From positions 1 through 64,000 of the forward strand of contig CAUJDW010000072.1 of assembly GCA_963169455.1 (NCBI GenBank): 64,000 nt of DNA, read 5' to 3'. Source of the stretch: Bacteroidota bacterium (lineage in GTDB: Bacteria; Bacteroidota; Bacteroidia; Chitinophagales; Saprospiraceae). The notes under the pieces are model-generated. The model did no database searches, was not told the DNA's origin, and saw only the letters and a program-made list of their open reading frames with translations. The position numbers and the translations under genes were made by a program. Shown in pieces: positions 25,841-34,920 of the stretch. Every line of letters begins with the position of its first letter. Within the stretch, counting starts at the first letter, position 1.

Positions 25841-26764
25841 ATGAAATCAGCAACTAAATTGGCATTTATTCTCCTGGCCGCACTTGCCGTATCATCCTGC
25901 GTCAGCAAAAAACAGTTTGCAGCTCTGCAAATGGAGCTGGACGCCGCCAACAAGGACCTGGGCAAGTGCGGGGAAAGCCTCAACGACTACATGAACCGCC
26001 TCACCGCCTGTGAACAGGAAAAGGAAAGGCTCCGGGCTGACCTGCGCAACGCCCAGAGTACGGACCAGCTCCGCCAGGAACAGCTCCAGGACCTCAGGGC
26101 CCAGCTGGCCGACGCCAAAACACAGCGCGACAAACAGCTTTCGCGCGTGGAGGACCTGACCAACCTCTCTCAGTCGGCCAGCGACAATATCCGGGAAACC
26201 CTGGCCCAGCTGGAGCGAAAGGACAAGTACATTCAACTGCTGCAGGCCGCCAAAACCAGGGCGGATTCCATCAACCTGGCCCTGGCCGTCAACCTCAAAG
26301 GCGTGCTCAGTGAGGGCATCGACGATAAAGATGTTGAAGTGAAGGTGGACAAAACCGTCGTTTTCGTCAACCTGTCCGACAAAATGCTGTACCAGAGCGG
26401 CAGCGCCAAACTCACGCCCCGGGCCATGGAAGTACTGGGCAAAATCGCGAAGATCGTCGAGTCGCGGCCCGAGCTGGAGGTCATGGTGGAAGGCTATACC
26501 GACAACGTGCCCATCAAAAATTCCTGTATGGAGGACAACTGGGACCTGAGCGTGAAGCGCTCCACCTCTGTAGTCCGCGCGTTGCAGAAAGAATTCAAGA
26601 TCGACCCCAACCGCCTGATCGCAGCCGGCCGGGGCGAATACAATACGCTGGCGGACAACAGCACGCCCGAAGGCCGGGCCATCAACCGCCGCACGCGCAT
26701 CATCATCCTGCCCAAGCTCGACCAGTTCTACGACCTGCTGAACCCAAATATGGCGCCAAAATAA
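25841..26764 (+). CDS. OmpA-family lipoprotein with coiled-coil spacer
   Basis: The 307-aa product has a lipoprotein signal peptide with lipobox VSSC (Cys at about residue 20). A long polar coiled-coil region (about 25-150) follows, and a C-terminal OmpA peptidoglycan-binding domain (about 180-300) shows SGSAKLTPRAMEVL, EGYTDNVPI and NRRTRIIILP. It should tether the outer membrane to the cell wall. The start at 25841 begins the signal peptide; an upstream frame to 25718 has no coding character. Confidence 0.9.
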   Translation: MKSATKLAFILLAALAVSSCVSKKQFAALQMELDAANKDLGKCGESLNDYMNRLTACEQEKERLRADLRNAQSTDQLRQEQLQDLRAQLADAKTQRDKQLSRVEDLTNLSQSASDNIRETLAQLERKDKYIQLLQAAKTRADSINLALAVNLKGVLSEGIDDKDVEVKVDKTVVFVNLSDKMLYQSGSAKLTPRAMEVLGKIAKIVESRPELEVMVEGYTDNVPIKNSCMEDNWDLSVKRSTSVVRALQKEFKIDPNRLIAAGRGEYNTLADNSTPEGRAINRRTRIIILPKLDQFYDLLNPNMAPK

Positions 26765-26961
26765 TGGCAATACCCCGGAAGCGGTTATTTTTGCAGTTCT
26801 GGCCCGGAACGTCTTGAGCGCCCGGGATGTTTACCACCAAAATACCGAAGGCGCCAAATCCCCCCGAAAACCATGGTGAGGATTTGGTGCTTTCGCGCTT
26901 TAGTGGCGAAAAGGCATTTCCGGGAGGCCGGGAGGCCTGATTTATCAAATAACAAGCTTGT

Positions 26962-28881
26962 ATGATAACCGCTTCCAACCTGTTTGTCAAATACGGCGAC
27001 CGGGTGCTGCTCGACCGCATCAACCTGGTCATTGGCGAGAACGATAAGGTGGGCCTGGTGGGCCGCAACGGCGCAGGCAAATCCACCCTGCTGAAGATCA
27101 TCGCCGGGTATATGAGCCCCGACGAGGGGCAGGTGGCGCGGCCGGGCGAAACCACACTCGGCTTTCTGCACCAGGAGATGAACCTGCCCAAAGGCAAAAC
27201 GGTCATGGAGGAAGCTCTGACGGCTTTCGAAGAGGCCAAACGCCTGGAGCGCCGGATCGCCGAGATCAACGAGGAATTCCACCACCGCACCGATTACCAC
27301 AGCACCGCCTACCACCGCCTGCTGGAGGAATTCTCGGAGGCCAACGACCGCTACCACCTGCTGGGCGGCGGAGCCATGGAAGCGGAAGCCGAAAAAGTGC
27401 TCAAAGGCTTGGGTTTTAAACAGAAAGACTTTACCCGGAAAACCGACGAGTTCAGCGGCGGCTGGCAGATGCGCATCGAACTGGCCAAGATGCTGCTGCA
27501 GCGCCCCAACTACCTCTTGCTCGACGAACCTACCAACCACCTCGACATCGAGTCCATCATCTGGCTGGAGCGGTTCCTCAAAGATTACAGCGGAGCCGTC
27601 ATTGTCATCTCCCACGACAAGCAGTTCCTCGACAACGTCACCAACCGCACCGTAGAGGTGGAACTGGGCAACATTTATGACTACAAAGCTCCCTACAGCC
27701 AGTACGTGGCCCTGCGCGAGGAACGCCGCGGGAAAATGATGTCGGCATACCAGAACCAGCAGCGCGTCATCGCCCAGAAGGAGCGGACCATCACCCGTTT
27801 CATGGCCAAGGCGTCCAAGACAAGCATGGCGCAGTCCATGCAGAAGCAGCTCGACAAAATGGAGCGCATTGAAATACCGGACGAGGATACCGCCACCATG
27901 AACATTCGCTTCCCGCCCGCCCCCCGCTCCGGGCAGGTAGTGCTGGAAGGCAAGGGGCTGACCAAATCTTACGGCAGCCTCCTGGTGCTGGACCATGTCG
28001 ATATCAAACTGGACCGCGGCGACCGCGTGGCCTTCGTGGGCCAGAACGGGCAGGGCAAGACTACCCTGGCCAAAATACTGGTCAACGAACTCACCCTGAG
28101 CAGCGGCCAGCTCACCCACGGCCACAACGTCCAGATCGGATACTACGCCCAGAACCAGTCGGAAAGCCTGCACTCCAGCCTGACGGTGCTGCAGACCATG
28201 GAAATGTCTTCCCCCCCGGAGATGCGCACCCGCCTGCGCGCCATCCTCGGCGCCTTTATGTTCAGCGGGGAGGATGTGGACAAAAAAGTGTCGGTGCTCT
28301 CCGGCGGCGAGCGGGCCCGACTGGCCCTGGCCAGCCTCCTGCTGCGCCCTTTCAACCTGCTGGTGCTCGACGAGCCGACCAACCACCTGGATATGCTCTC
28401 CAAAGATGTGCTCAAACAGGCTATCATGGAGTACGACGGCGCCCTCATCGTGGTTTCCCACGACCGCGAATTCCTCAGCGGGCTGACCAGCCGCACCATC
28501 GAATTCCGCGACCGCCAGCTCTTCAACTTCCTTGGCGACGTAAATTTCTTCCTCGAAAAGCGCGAGCTGGACAATATGCGCGAGGTGGAGCTCAGCAAAC
28601 CCGGCGGCCAGCCTTCGGGCTCCAGGCCGGCGCCGAAAAAGGAGATCAGCTTCGAAGAGCGCAAGCGCCTGATGCGCGCCCTGAGCAATGCCGAAAAAAA
28701 GGTGGAACGCCTGGAAGGGGAAATCGCCGCTCTGGAAGAAAAGATGGCCGCAGCCGATTTTTTCGAAAAGCCCGATGCGGTGAAGCTAACCCAGTCGTAT
28801 AACGACAAGCAGGCCGAACTTGAAAAAGCCATGGCAGAATGGGAGGAAGCGCAACTGGCGGTAGAGGAAGCGGGGGAGTAG
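26962..28881 (+). CDS. ABC-F family ATPase
   Basis: A soluble protein (639 aa) with two ABC nucleotide-binding domains and no membrane segment, typical of the ABC-F translation factors (EttA/Uup/YdiF type). Walker A motifs are GRNGAGKS and GQNGQGKT, signature motifs FSGGWQMR and LSGGERAR, and Walker B segments LLLDEPTNHLDI and LVLDEPTNHLDM. The inter-domain linker (about 240-320) is the ribosome-contacting arm, and a C-terminal coiled coil (about 560-639) matches the Uup-like subgroup. It probably acts on stalled ribosomes. The 197-base upstream gap holds a TATTTTTG box at 26786-26793, a possible weak -7 element. Confidence 0.92.
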   Translation: MITASNLFVKYGDRVLLDRINLVIGENDKVGLVGRNGAGKSTLLKIIAGYMSPDEGQVARPGETTLGFLHQEMNLPKGKTVMEEALTAFEEAKRLERRIAEINEEFHHRTDYHSTAYHRLLEEFSEANDRYHLLGGGAMEAEAEKVLKGLGFKQKDFTRKTDEFSGGWQMRIELAKMLLQRPNYLLLDEPTNHLDIESIIWLERFLKDYSGAVIVISHDKQFLDNVTNRTVEVELGNIYDYKAPYSQYVALREERRGKMMSAYQNQQRVIAQKERTITRFMAKASKTSMAQSMQKQLDKMERIEIPDEDTATMNIRFPPAPRSGQVVLEGKGLTKSYGSLLVLDHVDIKLDRGDRVAFVGQNGQGKTTLAKILVNELTLSSGQLTHGHNVQIGYYAQNQSESLHSSLTVLQTMEMSSPPEMRTRLRAILGAFMFSGEDVDKKVSVLSGGERARLALASLLLRPFNLLVLDEPTNHLDMLSKDVLKQAIMEYDGALIVVSHDREFLSGLTSRTIEFRDRQLFNFLGDVNFFLEKRELDNMREVELSKPGGQPSGSRPAPKKEISFEERKRLMRALSNAEKKVERLEGEIAALEEKMAAADFFEKPDAVKLTQSYNDKQAELEKAMAEWEEAQLAVEEAGE

Positions 28882-28894
28882 GCCGGCGCGGCCC

Positions 28895-31069
28895 TTACCC
28901 GTCGGTCTTGCTCATCAGCTTGCCCAGTTTTTCGGCCTGCCGCCTCAGGTAATAGTAAGTTTCCATCTGGGAGCGGACGGCCAGGTCGGACTTGTCCCTG
29001 CGGTACTCGTTGGAAGAATCCCGGTCGATGATGCGGGCCTTGACGTTGTCGTTCAGCTGTATGGCTATGAGGTCCCGGATCTGGTTGCGGATGTGTGTGG
29101 CGTAAACAGGGAATGCCGTTTCCACGCGGAAGCTCAGGTTGCGCACCATCCAGTCGGCGGAAGACAGATAGATGAGTTCTTCGCCGCCATGGTAAAAGAT
29201 GAAGACGCGGGCGTGTTCCAGGTAGCGGTCGACGATGCTGCTGGCCGTTATGTTTTCGCTGATACCCGGAATGCCCGGCACCAGCGAGCAGATGCCGCGG
29301 ATGATGAGCTGCACTTTTACCCCGGCCTGGCTGGCCCGGTACAGCCGTTCGATCATCTCCTGGTCCTGGAGGCTGTTGATCTTCAGGATGATCTCCGCCC
29401 TTTGCCCGGCCCTGGCCTGTTCAATTTCGAAGTCGATAAGCCTTTCCAGTTCGGTGCGCAGGTTGAACTGCCCGACCAGCAGGTGCTCGAAGCCCTGCTG
29501 CGGCACCTTCACCGTTTCCAGAAAGGAGAATACCCGCGCCACTTCGCCGGCCAGGCGCTCATCGGCCGAGAACAGCCCGAAGTCGCTGTACACCTTGGCC
29601 GTGTCTTCGTGGAAATTGCCGGTTGAGAGGTAGGTGTACATCCTGGGGCCGCTTTCTTCCAGGCGGCGCACGAGTGCGAGCTTGGAATGCACCTTCACGC
29701 CCGGGAAGCTGTAGTGCACCGTCACCCCGGCTTCTTCCAGTTTTTCGCCCCACTCCAGGTTGGCCTCTTCATCGAAGCGGGCTTTGACCTCTATAAAAAC
29801 GGAAACCTGCTTGCCGGCCTTTACCGCATCCTGGACGGCCTGCATGATCCGGGATTTCCTGGCTACGCGGTACTGGATGACTTTGATGTGCGTCACCTTG
29901 GGGTCTTTGGCCGCTTCCTCAAAAAAGCGGACGACGGAGGTGTAGGAATGGTAAGGGACGTGCAGCAGGTGGTCGCGCTCGCGCAGGCACCTCCAGAAAT
30001 CCGTGCTTTCTTCCAGGGGTTGGTAGGGTATGGGCGGCATGGGCGGGTTTTTGAGGTGCGCCATGCCGAAGTCGGGAAACTGGAAAAAGTCGAAGTTGTT
30101 GTGGTAGCGCCCCTCCTGCAGCAGGTCGTAGCGGTCCAGGTCGAAAGCCTCCTTGAGGAACTCCAGCAGGTCATTGGGGATCTCCCGGTCATATACGAAG
30201 CGGGATGCCGGCCCTACCTGCCGTTTGATCAGGCTTTCCTTGATCTTCTGGATCAGGTCGCCGGAAAATTCGTCATCGATGTACAATTCCGCATCCCGGG
30301 TCAGCTTGATGGAATAAGTGTCCAGGATATCGTAGCCGGGGAACATCCAGGAGACGGAGTGGCGCACGATGTCGTCCAGGAATATGAGGTCATGGCGGTT
30401 GGAAGAAGACGGCAGCTTGATAAAACGCGGCAGGTGGTCGGAGGGGATTTTGACGATGGCGAACTCGTGTTCGGCATTGGGGTTTTCCTTATCCTGAAGC
30501 AGCACAGTGAGGTACAGGGCTGCGTTGTTGAGGAATGGGCGGATTTTGTTTTTGACCAGGAGCACCGGCTGTACGAAGGGCAGGAGGTGTTCTTTGAAGA
30601 AAGTTTCGACAAAAGCCTTTTGTTCCTTGTCCAGCTCCATGCGCCGCAGCAGGTAGATGTTGTGGTTTTTCAGTTCGGGGATGATCTCCTGCTCGAATAT
30701 CCTGCTGAACTCCTCCTGTTGTTTGTCGACAATGCTCTGAATATCCTTGATGAGCTGTTTGGGGTCGATGTCGAGTTCCTTTTTTGTTTTTTTGCTGACG
30801 CGCAGCAGGTTGCGGTGATTGGCCATGCGCACCCGGAAGAATTCGTCGAGGTTGGAGGAATAAATGGCCAGGAACTTGATGCGTTCGAAAAGGGGCACGC
30901 CGGGGTCTTTGGCTTCCTGGAGCACCCTGTAGTTAAAGGAGAGCCAGCTGATATCCCGGTGGAGAAAAGGAAAGTTCCGTTCGCTGAGCTGGATGAGCCC
31001 GCCGGTGTTGAAATTGGATGCCGTTTTGCTGCTTTTTCTGTTGTTTTTGATTTCTGCCAGATTCGCCAT
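28895..31069 (-). CDS. ppk1: Polyphosphate kinase 1
   Basis: Reversible synthesis of polyphosphate from ATP. The N-terminal domain has NFPFLHRDISWLSFNYRVLQEA; the catalytic C-terminal half includes HIKVIQYRVARKSRI and the phosphohistidine region VHSKLALVRR, with YLSTGNFHEDTAKVYSDFG after it. At 724 aa it has normal length. It acts at the cytoplasmic membrane. It converges with the ABC-F gene 14 bases away. A PhoB/PhoR-like pair about 3-5 kb upstream makes phosphate-linked control plausible. Confidence 0.96.
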   Translation of the reverse strand: MANLAEIKNNRKSSKTASNFNTGGLIQLSERNFPFLHRDISWLSFNYRVLQEAKDPGVPLFERIKFLAIYSSNLDEFFRVRMANHRNLLRVSKKTKKELDIDPKQLIKDIQSIVDKQQEEFSRIFEQEIIPELKNHNIYLLRRMELDKEQKAFVETFFKEHLLPFVQPVLLVKNKIRPFLNNAALYLTVLLQDKENPNAEHEFAIVKIPSDHLPRFIKLPSSSNRHDLIFLDDIVRHSVSWMFPGYDILDTYSIKLTRDAELYIDDEFSGDLIQKIKESLIKRQVGPASRFVYDREIPNDLLEFLKEAFDLDRYDLLQEGRYHNNFDFFQFPDFGMAHLKNPPMPPIPYQPLEESTDFWRCLRERDHLLHVPYHSYTSVVRFFEEAAKDPKVTHIKVIQYRVARKSRIMQAVQDAVKAGKQVSVFIEVKARFDEEANLEWGEKLEEAGVTVHYSFPGVKVHSKLALVRRLEESGPRMYTYLSTGNFHEDTAKVYSDFGLFSADERLAGEVARVFSFLETVKVPQQGFEHLLVGQFNLRTELERLIDFEIEQARAGQRAEIILKINSLQDQEMIERLYRASQAGVKVQLIIRGICSLVPGIPGISENITASSIVDRYLEHARVFIFYHGGEELIYLSSADWMVRNLSFRVETAFPVYATHIRNQIRDLIAIQLNDNVKARIIDRDSSNEYRRDKSDLAVRSQMETYYYLRRQAEKLGKLMSKTDG

Positions 31070-31126
31070 GTCTTTTCGGGTGCAGTATCAGGTGTAAAAA
31101 TAGGTTTCAAAACAGCGGGGTAGGGC

Positions 31127-32050
31127 TCAGAACAGCTTCATCTGCTGGCCTTGCCCGGCATCCGGGCCCAGCCTGGGGCCTCTGGAGCGGATGCCGGGCA
31201 GCGCCTCCCGGGCCTTTTCCAGGAAGTAGGCCGCCAGTTCGGGCGCGAGCAGGTTGTCCGGCTCGTGGGCGAAGAGGTAAACCTCCTGCAGGCCTGCTGC
31301 AAACCACTGTTTCATGCGCCCGATCCATGCATCGGCGCGGGAATAATCCGTGGGGTGGAGCCCGTTGCCCACGAAACGCAGCATCGCTGTGCCCGTCGTC
31401 AGGCGCATGTGCAGGATGTCGCGCCGGCCCGCCACATCGGTGATCACGGTGGATATTCGGTAGTGTTCCAGCATTTCAAACAATGCTTCCTGGCTGTAGT
31501 TCGGTTCGAACCAGCTTTTGTGGCGCAGTTCCAGCGCCAGGGGGATATGCCGGGGAAAAATGCGGAAGAATTTTTCGAGTTCGGGCAGGCGGTTCGGGGC
31601 GAAGTGTGGGGGCAACTGCATGAAGCAGCAACCCAGTTTTTCTTCCAGCCCTCCGATGGCGCTGCAGAACTGATCGATGAGCCCCCCTTCCAGCCCGAGG
31701 TTCCGGCTGTGGCTGATGGTCTGGGGAAGTTTGGGGCAAAAGCGGAAATCGGGCTCGGATTCTTCGCGCCAGCGGGCCGCCATCGCGGCGTCGGGTATCC
31801 GGTAGTGGGTGGTGTTCAGTTCGATGGTGTTGAACTGCCGGCTGTAGTGCCGCAGGTAATCCTTGCTTTTCGTTCCGGCGGGGTAAACCCGCCCCACCCA
31901 TTCCTTCATGCTCCAGCCGGTGCAGCCTATGTATAGCCGCCCCGGGCCGGAAGCGGGAGGCAATTCCCTCAGGAGCCGGGCATTGGCCGGATTGTCGGAG
32001 GGAAGGCTGAAATCAACGCCTGAGATATCTGGTAATTTTCCGAATTCCAT
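31127..32050 (-). CDS. DUF72 family protein (YecE-like)
   Basis: A TIM-barrel-like protein (307 aa) of the widespread DUF72/YecE family, whose function is not established. Typical segments are YIGCTGWSMKEWVGRVYP near the start, the FNTIELNTTHYRIP strand and the glutamine/proline-rich CCFMQLPPHF. The C-terminus contains YLFAHEPDNLLAPELAAYF. It is a single gene between ppk1 and a divergent small membrane protein. Confidence 0.88.
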   Translation of the reverse strand: MEFGKLPDISGVDFSLPSDNPANARLLRELPPASGPGRLYIGCTGWSMKEWVGRVYPAGTKSKDYLRHYSRQFNTIELNTTHYRIPDAAMAARWREESEPDFRFCPKLPQTISHSRNLGLEGGLIDQFCSAIGGLEEKLGCCFMQLPPHFAPNRLPELEKFFRIFPRHIPLALELRHKSWFEPNYSQEALFEMLEHYRISTVITDVAGRRDILHMRLTTGTAMLRFVGNGLHPTDYSRADAWIGRMKQWFAAGLQEVYLFAHEPDNLLAPELAAYFLEKAREALPGIRSRGPRLGPDAGQGQQMKLF

Positions 32051-32197
32051 ACATCTCCGCTTTTGTGGAGCATGCTGTTTCCGGTGCTGAAGATACGCCG
32101 ATTGCGCCCAGCTTCCAAATGCCTTAATTTTTCACGGCTCCGGTTATAAATTCTGGCTTTTACTTAATTACTTTGAGGGGCCGTAAAACAGTATTTC

Positions 32198-32791
32198 ATG
32201 ATTATTCGCCTTCTGATTATCCTGGCTTGCGTGGTCGTTTTCATCAATGGCTGCAACAGTGTGATTTCTCAGCATTTCGGGACGCATAAGCTGCGCACCT
32301 ACACCATAGAAGAAGTGGCGGGCGACGGCCTGGGCGATGCCGATTTTGTGGAGGTCGAAAATGCCTGGTTGCCGGGCGACTTCGTGTACAAGGCGGCCAA
32401 AAGCACAAGTAACCCCGGCGTTATCATCTACCCCGTCCTCACCCGCGAACAACTGGCCCTGCGTGACAGCGGCAGGCAGGTGGAGCCGGCGCTCATTGCC
32501 TGGACGACGGATTTCCCCGCCCAGTGCGTCGATGCCGGCAACTGCATCGAACGCGGGCAGATCACACTGAAAGGCATCGTCCGCGATTTGCCCAAAGACC
32601 GGCGCGCAGCCGGGCTGCTCGGCGAAAAGGGCTACCTCATCAGCGAAACCGCCCTGCGCATCGAACACGGGCGCGAACCCCTGGCCTGGTACTGGAACGT
32701 CCTCATGATGTTAGGCGCCATCGCACTGGCCGTCGCCGTGGAGGCTTACGGCCAGCGCCGGAAAGGGGCGGGCAGGCGCTCAACTATTTGA
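32198..32791 (+). CDS. Membrane protein of unknown function
   Basis: The 197-aa product has an N-terminal hydrophobic helix that ends in FINGC, which could be a lipobox, and a second helix near the C-terminus (YWNVLMMLGAIALAVAVEAYG) with a basic tail inside the cell. The ~140 residues between are likely extracytoplasmic and contain a cysteine pair (QCVDAGNC). The architecture recalls GIDE-type membrane proteins, but I see no diagnostic motif and leave it unassigned. It precedes tpiA by 32 bases, so the two may be cotranscribed. Confidence 0.7.
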   Translation: MIIRLLIILACVVVFINGCNSVISQHFGTHKLRTYTIEEVAGDGLGDADFVEVENAWLPGDFVYKAAKSTSNPGVIIYPVLTREQLALRDSGRQVEPALIAWTTDFPAQCVDAGNCIERGQITLKGIVRDLPKDRRAAGLLGEKGYLISETALRIEHGREPLAWYWNVLMMLGAIALAVAVEAYGQRRKGAGRRSTI

Positions 32792-32823
32792 AGAGGCATT
32801 AATTTACAGATAAACCTATCAAA

Positions 32824-33579
32824 ATGAAACGAAAGAAGATCGTTGCCGGCAACTGGAAAATGTACATGGATTACGAAGAAGGCCGGGCCCTGGCCAATGC
32901 GGTCATCAGCCACCTGCAACCTTCCGAAACCATCGTTGTGCTCGGCACGCCTTACATCCACCTCAAAGGCATCAGCGGCCTCATCAAAGGGGTTTCCAGC
33001 CTGAAACTGGCTGCGCAGAACTGCCACCAGGAAAACAACGGCGCCTACACGGGCGAGGTGTCGGCCCCCATGCTGAAGTCCTGCGGCGTGGATTACGTCA
33101 TCCTTGGCCATTCCGAACGCCGCGAATATTTCCACGAAACCGATGCGCTGATCGCCAGGAAGATCGACGCCGTAATGGCGCAGGGCATGCAACCCATCTA
33201 CTGCTGCGGCGAAAGGCTGGAAGTGCGGGAAGCCGGAGAACACGAAGCGCTGGTCAGCCGGCAGGTTTCGGAAGCGCTCTTCCACCTGAATGAGGAGCAG
33301 ATGCGGCAGGTGGTTATCGCCTACGAACCGGTATGGGCCATCGGCACCGGCAAAACGGCAAGCCCGGAACAGGCGCAGGAAATGCACCGCCACATCCGGA
33401 GCCTCATCCGGAAGCAGTATGGCGACGGCATCGCCGAAGGGCTGACGATCCTGTACGGCGGCAGCGTCAAACCCGGCAACGCCGCAGAACTCTTCGGCCA
33501 GCCTGATGTGGACGGCGGCCTGATCGGCGGGGCTTCGCTGAAAGCGGAGGATTTTATCGCCATCGTGGAAAGCATCTGA
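32824..33579 (+). CDS. tpiA: Triosephosphate isomerase
   Basis: Interconverts dihydroxyacetone phosphate and glyceraldehyde 3-phosphate in glycolysis and gluconeogenesis. Catalytic lysine lies in AGNWKMY (residue 13), the electrophilic histidine in GHSERR, the catalytic glutamate in AYEPVWAIGTGK and the phosphate loop in YGGSVKPGN. The length of 251 aa is canonical. Confidence 0.98.
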   Translation: MKRKKIVAGNWKMYMDYEEGRALANAVISHLQPSETIVVLGTPYIHLKGISGLIKGVSSLKLAAQNCHQENNGAYTGEVSAPMLKSCGVDYVILGHSERREYFHETDALIARKIDAVMAQGMQPIYCCGERLEVREAGEHEALVSRQVSEALFHLNEEQMRQVVIAYEPVWAIGTGKTASPEQAQEMHRHIRSLIRKQYGDGIAEGLTILYGGSVKPGNAAELFGQPDVDGGLIGGASLKAEDFIAIVESI

Positions 33580-33656
33580 CAAACAGGCCGGTGGGCGAGT
33601 ATCACTTTTTTGGATAAATTTCCAGGGCGGGTTCCTGCTTTGATGAACTTATTTTT

Positions 33657-33664
33657 TAAATTTG
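33657..33664 (+). promoter_or_regulatory. -7 element upstream of the S24-type regulator
   Basis: TAAATTTG matches the Bacteroidota -7 consensus. The nearest TTTG (33639-33642) is only 14 bases upstream, so the -33 part is not standard. The regulator ATG lies 42 bases downstream. Confidence 0.45.
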
Positions 33665-33706
33665 TTAAGACAGCATGGAATCAAATTCATTAAAGCACCG
33701 CCCTTT

Positions 33707-34588
33707 ATGAGTAACATCATTACCCAGCGGTTTATCAAGTGCCACAATAAACTCCGCGAAGAGAACCGCGTGCGTTCCAGCCGGCAGTTTGCACTGGCTC
33801 TGGACTATCTGCCCCAGAGTTTAAGCGAAATCCTTAAAGGGCGCCGGGATGTTACGATCGACCTGCTGCGCAAAGCGGTGGAAAAATACAAGCTCAACCC
33901 CGTTTATATCTACACCGGTGAGGGCCCCATGTTCATGACCGAGGAAGACCACAAGAGCTTCCGCGTGCTGACCATCGTCACCAATTCGCAGGACGATGAG
34001 CGCATCGTGCACGTGCCGGTGCCGGCTCAACCCGGCTACGCCGCCGAACTGGGCGACCCCTCCGTCATACAGGACCTGCCCACTTTTACCCTGCCGGACT
34101 ACAAGTACAAAATCGGCACCCACCGCTCCTTCGACGTCTCGGGCGATAGCATGGAAACGACTCTTTTCGAAGGCGACAAGGTGGTGTGCAGCTACGTGGA
34201 GCCTACACTCTGGGAAACCGGCATCAAAGACGGCTACGTCTATGTCGTCGTTACCAGGGCCGATGTCGTTGTCAGGAGGGTCATCAATTTGCTGAAATCG
34301 GAAAAACAACTGGAACTCATTTCCGACAACTCTTTCTACGAACCCTACCGGGTCAACGTGGGCGATGTGCGCGAAGTGTGGTACGTGCGCGCCAAAATAA
34401 GCCCGTTCCTCCCTTCTCCTCAGAACATCAAACACTACCTCCACGACGAGGTGCGGGAACTGAAACAGACCATCAGCAAACAGTCCCAGTTGATCGACAG
34501 CCTCAACAAGACCGTAGAACGCCTGCTGCAGACTCCTTCTCTGGCAGGTGACATCAATATCCGAAGCAATGAAGAAACGGAAGATTAA
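33707..34588 (+). CDS. XRE-type regulator with LexA/UmuD-like S24 peptidase domain
   Basis: The 293-aa DNA-binding protein has an N-terminal helix-turn-helix (about residues 5-65, RSSRQFALALDYLPQSLSEI), a linker, an S24 domain (about 130-235) and a C-terminal coiled-coil segment (ELKQTISKQSQLIDSLNKTV) that may oligomerise it. S24 repressors cleave themselves using a Ser-Lys dyad. The serine is present in GDSMETTL, but the lysine position reads VVVRRVI, where VVKR is usual, so self-cleavage may be lost. The target operon is unknown. The small gene at 34569 overlaps its last 20 bases. The start at 33707 is preferred over 33662. Confidence 0.8.
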   Translation: MSNIITQRFIKCHNKLREENRVRSSRQFALALDYLPQSLSEILKGRRDVTIDLLRKAVEKYKLNPVYIYTGEGPMFMTEEDHKSFRVLTIVTNSQDDERIVHVPVPAQPGYAAELGDPSVIQDLPTFTLPDYKYKIGTHRSFDVSGDSMETTLFEGDKVVCSYVEPTLWETGIKDGYVYVVVTRADVVVRRVINLLKSEKQLELISDNSFYEPYRVNVGDVREVWYVRAKISPFLPSPQNIKHYLHDEVRELKQTISKQSQLIDSLNKTVERLLQTPSLAGDINIRSNEETED

Positions 34589-34805
34589 AATCAAAGGCAA
34601 AGTGGTTTTCCAGAACCTGGGAACCGGCTTCTGGGGCATCGTAGGCGAGGACGGCAGGGAATGGCGCCCCGTCAAGATGCCTGAACAACTGAAATACGAA
34701 GGCAAAACCATCGAAGTGGAAGCCACGGAAGTGGACGAGGATGTATCCATCTTCATGTGGGGAACGCCCGTGCGCATCACTTCTTTTCACACGATGACGC
34801 CTTAG
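34569..34805 (+). CDS. Small basic beta-rich protein overlapping the S24-type regulator
   Basis: A 78-aa product that starts in another frame 20 bases before the end of the regulator gene, which suggests translational coupling. It begins with a lysine-rich stretch (MKKRKIKIKGKVVFQNLGTG) and continues with alternating strands (WGIVGEDGREWRP, TIEVEATEVDED), as in a small OB-like barrel. No family is recognised. It may be a partner of the regulator or an unrelated nucleic-acid binder. Confidence 0.65.
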   Translation: MKKRKIKIKGKVVFQNLGTGFWGIVGEDGREWRPVKMPEQLKYEGKTIEVEATEVDEDVSIFMWGTPVRITSFHTMTP

Positions 34806-34920
34806 GGGAGGTCAATAGGCCGGCGCAGCATTAGCCCAGCCCTTCAGCCTGGTAAACTTGGCGCCACTTCGTGTGCCCTTCACTTCGAGCCGGGCAAGCA
34901 TTTTGCATTCCCAGCTCCCT

